Shown here in pieces: positions 59,110-64,000 of a stretch of DNA of 64,000 nt. The notes beneath the pieces were generated by a model. That model saw nothing but the letters and a program-made list of their open reading frames with translations, had not been told where the DNA came from and searched no databases. Source of the DNA: Streptomyces sp. NBC_00234 (GTDB taxonomy: Bacteria; Actinomycetota; Actinomycetes; Streptomycetales; Streptomycetaceae); the NCBI RefSeq assembly GCF_036195325.1, contig NZ_CP108101.1, positions 7,192,001 to 7,256,000 of the forward strand, written 5' to 3'. The position numbers were made by a program, and so were the translations under genes. Numbering within the stretch: the stretch's first letter is position 1; each line of letters opens with the position of its first letter.

Positions 59110-60207
59110 TCAGCAGATCCTCGGCAGCTGTTCGCCGATCGGCAGCCCGATCACGCGGCTCCCGCCGAGCCCCGTCCTCGCGACCACCATCCCGGCGTGC
59201 TCCGGCACGCAGCTGCCGATCCGGCTCGCGGACCGGCCCAGCGGATGGGCCTGCATCGCGGCCAGGACTTCTTCCGCGTCGGCGTCCGGGACGATCGCGA
59301 TCAGCTTGCCCTCGTTGGCCACCTGGAGCGGGTCGAGACCGAGCAGACTGCACGCGTCTCGGACCGCGGGCGGCACCGGCAGCAGCCGCTCGACCAGTTC
59401 GATGCCCACATCCGAGGCCCGGGCGATCTCGTTCAGCGAGGCCGAGACACCCCCGCGCGTGGGGTCCCGGAGCACATGGAGGTCGCTGCCGGTGGCGAGC
59501 ATGGCGGCGACCAGTCCGTGCAGCGCGGCGGTGTCGCTCTCGACCTTCGTACCGAACTCCAGGCCCTCCCGGCAGCTCATCACGGCCACCCCGTGCACGC
59601 CGATGTCGCCGCTGACCAGCACGGCGTCCCCGGGGCGCGCCCGGCGCGCGTGGATGTCGACGCCGGAGGGAACCACACCGATCCCCGAGGTGTTGAGGTA
59701 GACGCCGTCACCACTGGCGCGTTCCACGACCTTCGTGTCTCCGGTGACCAGACGCACACCGGCGGCCTCGGCGGCGCTCCCCACGTCCTGGGCGATCCGG
59801 CCGAGGACACTCAGGTCGGTGCCCTCCGCGAGAATGAAGGCGGTCGACAGGAACAGGGGCGTCGCACCCGACATCGCCAGGTCGTTGACCGTGCCGTTGA
59901 CCGCCAGGTCACCGATGGACCCACCGGGGAAGAACATCGGCTTCACCACGAACGAGTCCGTGGAGAAGGCGATACGCGTGCCGGAACCGACCGTCAGGAC
60001 CGCCGAGTCACCGAGCTCCGCGGCTGCGGCGGCACCGTACGCCGGCAGGAACAGGTGCTCGATCAGCTCACCGGACATGGCGCCGCCGCCGCCGTGCCCC
60101 ATCACGACCGTGGGGCTGTCCCGCAGCGGTACGGGGCAGGTCCACCCCTCGAAGTCGAGGCCGGCCGGCTCCGCCGTCACGGTGGTCGTCTCACTCATAT
60201 CCCGCAT
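59110..60207 (-). CDS. hypE: Hydrogenase maturation factor HypE
   Basis: A 365-residue AIR-synthase-like enzyme that dehydrates the HypF-carbamoylated C-terminal thiol to thiocyanate, supplying CN for the NiFe(CN)2CO centre. The protein ends in PRIC, with the essential C-terminal Cys. The ATP-binding stretches GHGGGGAMSGELIEH and FSTDSFVVKPMFFPGGSIGDLAVNGTVND (split over residues about 35-110) are well preserved. The start is uncertain: GTG at 60219 overlaps the hypD stop by 4 bp, ATG at 60207 has GAAGTGA upstream, and ATG at 60198 is also possible. It acts with HypF from the same operon. Confidence 0.95.
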   Translation of the reverse strand: MRDMSETTTVTAEPAGLDFEGWTCPVPLRDSPTVVMGHGGGGAMSGELIEHLFLPAYGAAAAAELGDSAVLTVGSGTRIAFSTDSFVVKPMFFPGGSIGDLAVNGTVNDLAMSGATPLFLSTAFILAEGTDLSVLGRIAQDVGSAAEAAGVRLVTGDTKVVERASGDGVYLNTSGIGVVPSGVDIHARRARPGDAVLVSGDIGVHGVAVMSCREGLEFGTKVESDTAALHGLVAAMLATGSDLHVLRDPTRGGVSASLNEIARASDVGIELVERLLPVPPAVRDACSLLGLDPLQVANEGKLIAIVPDADAEEVLAAMQAHPLGRSASRIGSCVPEHAGMVVARTGLGGSRVIGLPIGEQLPRIC

Positions 60208-60215
60208 GGTCTCGG

Positions 60216-61315
<1,100 letters not shown>

Positions 61316-61319
<4 letters not shown>

Positions 61320-61612
61320 GGGCGGGCTCCTTCGGGGGATGCGAGCTGCTGGGCCGCGAGTTCGGAGCCGTCGCCGAACTCCTCGGCGAGGATGCCGAGC
61401 CGCTCGAAGTTGGCGAGGGTGTCCCTGGCCGACCGTTCGTCCAGGCGCTGGATGGCGAAGCCGACGTGCACGATGACGTATTCACCGACGGTCGCATCGG
61501 GGATGTACTGGAGGCACACCTCCTTGCACACCCCGCCGAAGTCGACCTCGGCCATCAGGGTGCCGTCGACTTCGGCGGTACTGAGGACACGCCCCGGAAC
61601 AGCCAGACACAT
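61316..61612 (-). CDS. hypC: Hydrogenase maturation chaperone HypC
   Basis: A 98-residue chaperone that carries the Fe centre with HypD to the hydrogenase large subunit. It begins MCLAVPGRV with the essential Cys2 and continues with the OB-fold-like core VDFGGVCKEVCLQYIPDA and GEYVIVHVGFAIQ. ATG at 61612 follows AGAGGAACC. An in-frame upstream extension antisense or out of frame to hypF is open but has no HypC character and must be disregarded. Confidence 0.95.
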
Positions 61613-61659
61613 GGTTCCTCTTCTCTGTGGATCCGTCGGGGTACGGAGGTGCGGTGCCG

Positions 61660-63996
61660 TCAGCCCGATGCGGCGATCACGAGCTGGCCGAGGGCGATCC
61701 CGCCGTCGTTGGGCGGCAGCAGCCGGGGCCGCAGGACGGTGAACCCCAGCTCCGTCAGGCCGCGTTGCGTGGCTTCGAGCAGTACGGCGTTCTGGAACAC
61801 GCCACCGCCCAGCGCTACGGTGTTCAGGCCGGTGCTCGTGCGGCCGAGGTCGGCGAGGCGGGCCACCAGGGCGGCGACGGACGCGTGGAAGCGCGCGGCG
61901 ATCAGCCCGGCGGGAACGCCGGCCCGTACGTCGGACACCACCGCCCGTACGACCGGTCCGGGATCCGCCACGGCGGGTTCCTCTCCCGCACCCCGCCGGA
62001 TGGCGAAGCGGTAGTGGTTCTCCGGCGTGCCGGGCTCCACGGGCTCGGTCCGGGCCAGCCCCTCCAGCTCCATGGCGGCCTCCGCCTCGTACGCCACCTC
62101 GTGCCGGACACCGGCCAGGGAGGCGACCGCGTCGAAGAGCCGGCCCATGCTCGACGTGGGGACGCATCCGAAGCCGGTGGCGAACTGGTGCGCCAGTACG
62201 CCGCGTTCGGCCGGAGGGCACGCCCGGAGCGCGGGCAGGTCCTCGTCCCAGGGGACACCGGCCGCATGCAGATGCGCGAGGGCCATCCGGTAGGGCCGCA
62301 GCACACTGGCGTCGCCCCCGGCCAGCGGTACGTAACCCAGGTGAGCGGCCCTGCGGAACGACGCGTAGCCGGCCACCAGGACCTCACCGCCCCAGGCCGC
62401 CCCGTCGTCGCCGTGTCCCGTGCCGTCGAAGGCGATGCCGATCACCCGCTCGTCCGACCGCAGACCGTGCTCCGCCATCACGGACGCGATGTGCGCGTGG
62501 TGGTGCTGCACCGTGCGGACCGGCCGCCCGGCCGCACGGGCGGCGGCCCAGTCACCGGAGCGGTATCCGGGATGGCGGTCGGCCACCAGCTGGACGGGCG
62601 TGACCCCGGTGAGGTCTTCCAGGTGCTGTTCGTTCCGGGTCAGCGCCTCGACCGTGGACAGGTCGTCCATGTCGCCGATGTGTTGGCTCAGCCAGGCGTA
62701 GCGGCCCTCGCCCAGCGCGCAGGTGTTCTTCAGATCGGCGCCCACGGCGAGCGTCGGCGGCACGTCGAACGGCAGCGCGAGCGGCAGCGGGGCGTACCCG
62801 CGCGAGCGGCGGAGCGGCAGTTCGGCACCGGCGACATAGCGGCTGACCGAGTCGTCGCAGGGCACATGGATCCGCCGGTCGTGCCGCAGCCACGCATCGA
62901 CCAGCGGGGCCAGGACACGCAGCGCGGCCTCGTCGTCCGTGACGATCGGTTCGCCCGACAGATTGGCCGATGTCATCACCAGGGCGTCCGGACCCGGCGC
63001 GTCGTCCCCGATCCCGAAGAGCAGGACGTGCAACGGGGTGTACGGAAGCAGCAGTCCGAGGTGCGGGCTGCCGGGGGCCACGGCCTCGGACACCCCGGCC
63101 CCGGGCCGGGCGGGATGACGGGGCAGGAGCACGATGGGCCGGCGGCCACCGGCCAGGAGCTCTTCCTCGTCCGCCGTGATGCTCGCCAGCTCCCGCGCGA
63201 CGGCCAGGTCCGGGACCATCACCGCGAACGGCTTGCCACCGCGCCGCTTGCGCCGCCGCAGCTCGGTCACGGCCACGTCGTCACGGGCGTCGCAGACCAG
63301 GTGGTACCCGCCGAGTCCCTTGACGGCGATGATCCCGCCCTCGGCGAGCAGCTTCCGGGCGGTCCGCAGCGCGTCCTCGTCCCGGGACACGGACGCGCCT
63401 TCCCTGCCGACGAGTTCGAGCCGCGGACCGCACTCGTGGCAGGCGATCGGCTGGGCGTGGAAGCGCCGGTCGCGCGGATCCTCGTACTCCGCACGGCAGG
63501 CCCCGCACATCTCGAACCCCGCCATCGTAGTGGCGGCCCGGTCGTACGGGAGGCCGGTGACGATCGTGAACCGGGGACCGCAGTGCGTACACGTGATGAA
63601 GGGGTGGCGGTGGCGCCGGTTCGACGGATCGCCCAGCTCGTCCAGACAGTCCCGGCACGTGGCGATGTCGGGTGAGACGAGCGTCCTGGCCCGGCCGGGC
63701 GCGCTGGAACGCTCGATGGTGAATCCCGTACCGCCCCGCGTCGGCTGCTCGCTCGTGCGCACGTCCTCGACGACCGCGAGCGGCGGGGCATCGGCACGGA
63801 GCCTGCGGCCGAACTCCGCCACCGCGTCGGCCGGTCCCTCGACCTCGGCGAGCACCCCCTCGCCGGTGTTCGTCACCGTGCCGCTGAGCATCAGCTCCGA
63901 GGCCATGACGTAGACGAAGGGCCGGAAGCCCACTCCCTGCACGACACCGCTCACCTCGAACCTGCGCCGGACGCGCTGCTCCCGGCCCCGTCCCAT
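61660..63996 (-). CDS. hypF: Carbamoyltransferase HypF (hydrogenase maturation)
   Basis: A 778-residue enzyme that transfers a carbamoyl group to the C-terminal Cys of HypE. Order: acylphosphatase domain (about 10-95, GVVQGVGFRPFVY), two zinc-finger-like pairs (CRDC, CTHC, CGAC, CHEC; about 112-190), YrdC-like domain (about 205-400, KGLGGYHLVCDA and GGKPFAVM), Kae1-like carbamoyltransferase domain (about 405-775, HHHAHIASVMAEHG, DGTGHGDDGAAWGGE). ATG at 63996 gives a normal-length protein, but the window ends 4 bp further, so an upstream start cannot be ruled out. It heads the F-C-D-E order. Confidence 0.95.
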   Translation of the reverse strand: MGRGREQRVRRRFEVSGVVQGVGFRPFVYVMASELMLSGTVTNTGEGVLAEVEGPADAVAEFGRRLRADAPPLAVVEDVRTSEQPTRGGTGFTIERSSAPGRARTLVSPDIATCRDCLDELGDPSNRRHRHPFITCTHCGPRFTIVTGLPYDRAATTMAGFEMCGACRAEYEDPRDRRFHAQPIACHECGPRLELVGREGASVSRDEDALRTARKLLAEGGIIAVKGLGGYHLVCDARDDVAVTELRRRKRRGGKPFAVMVPDLAVARELASITADEEELLAGGRRPIVLLPRHPARPGAGVSEAVAPGSPHLGLLLPYTPLHVLLFGIGDDAPGPDALVMTSANLSGEPIVTDDEAALRVLAPLVDAWLRHDRRIHVPCDDSVSRYVAGAELPLRRSRGYAPLPLALPFDVPPTLAVGADLKNTCALGEGRYAWLSQHIGDMDDLSTVEALTRNEQHLEDLTGVTPVQLVADRHPGYRSGDWAAARAAGRPVRTVQHHHAHIASVMAEHGLRSDERVIGIAFDGTGHGDDGAAWGGEVLVAGYASFRRAAHLGYVPLAGGDASVLRPYRMALAHLHAAGVPWDEDLPALRACPPAERGVLAHQFATGFGCVPTSSMGRLFDAVASLAGVRHEVAYEAEAAMELEGLARTEPVEPGTPENHYRFAIRRGAGEEPAVADPGPVVRAVVSDVRAGVPAGLIAARFHASVAALVARLADLGRTSTGLNTVALGGGVFQNAVLLEATQRGLTELGFTVLRPRLLPPNDGGIALGQLVIAASG

Positions 63997-64000
63997 CAAC

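Noticed and set aside
61613..62221. Upstream extension of the HypC frame to about 300 codons
   Set aside because: HypC proteins start at MCLAVPG; the extension overlaps hypF out of frame and is low-complexity, and a ribosome-binding site sits at the internal ATG.
61627..63675. Plus-strand 682-codon frame opposite hypF
   Set aside because: hypF is unmistakable on the minus strand; the opposite frame has antisense composition.

Overview
The window looks like chromosomal DNA from a Streptomyces-type actinomycete. G+C is very high, third codon positions are almost all G or C, GTG and TTG starts are common, sugar ABC operons lack their own ATPase, and LAL-type LuxR regulators, a class F sortase and large secreted S8 peptidases are present. 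I see no rRNA, tRNA, CRISPR array or insertion sequence.

Layout. (1) 0.05-8.6 kb (+): an alpha-glucan locus with a lipoprotein binding protein, two MalF/MalG-type permeases, a GH13 alpha-glucosidase and a 1130-residue secreted GH87 alpha-1,3-glucanase. (2) 8.8-12.0 kb (+): xylFGH, a xylose-type ABC transporter. (3) 12.3-17.4 kb (+): a giant subtilisin-like protease followed by a TrmB/LuxR-like regulator. (4) 17.5-20.1 kb: nudK and a flavoprotein monooxygenase, divergent around two small palindromes. (5) 20.2-24.1 kb (-): class F sortase, a small surface protein and a sensor kinase/response regulator pair. (6) 24.2-36.0 kb: five transcription factors (three AraC, two LAL) around two alpha/beta hydrolases. 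(7) 35.9-37.2 kb (-): the broken N-terminus of a second S8 peptidase and a membrane protein. (8) 37.3-41.1 kb (-): an AraF-like pentose ABC operon.

(9) 41.5-53.6 kb is the most coherent block and appears to be a type II arabinogalactan (plant beta-1,3/1,6-galactan) utilisation locus. It holds a sugar ABC importer, a LacI-family regulator, a secreted GH43 exo-beta-1,3-galactanase with CBM13, a secreted GH30 endo-beta-1,6-galactanase with two CBM13 modules, an intracellular GH35 beta-galactosidase, and the frameshifted remnant of another secreted CBM13 protein. Five copies of a 14-bp palindrome-like site (TGTTTACGYWAACA) lie upstream of every transcription unit of this block and I noticed none elsewhere. 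This defines a likely local LacI regulon: secreted enzymes cut the polymer, the importer takes up galacto-oligosaccharides, and GH35 finishes them inside. The AraF-like transporter next door could take up arabinose from the side chains.

(10) 53.7-58.3 kb: a two-domain VOC protein, a small membrane protein, a signal-peptidase-like protein lacking both expected catalytic residues, and a HEAT/LRV-like repeat protein. (11) 58.4-64.0 kb (-): hypF-hypC-hypD-hypE plus a hydrogenase-associated protein, i.e. [NiFe]-hydrogenase maturation; the structural genes would lie outside the right edge.
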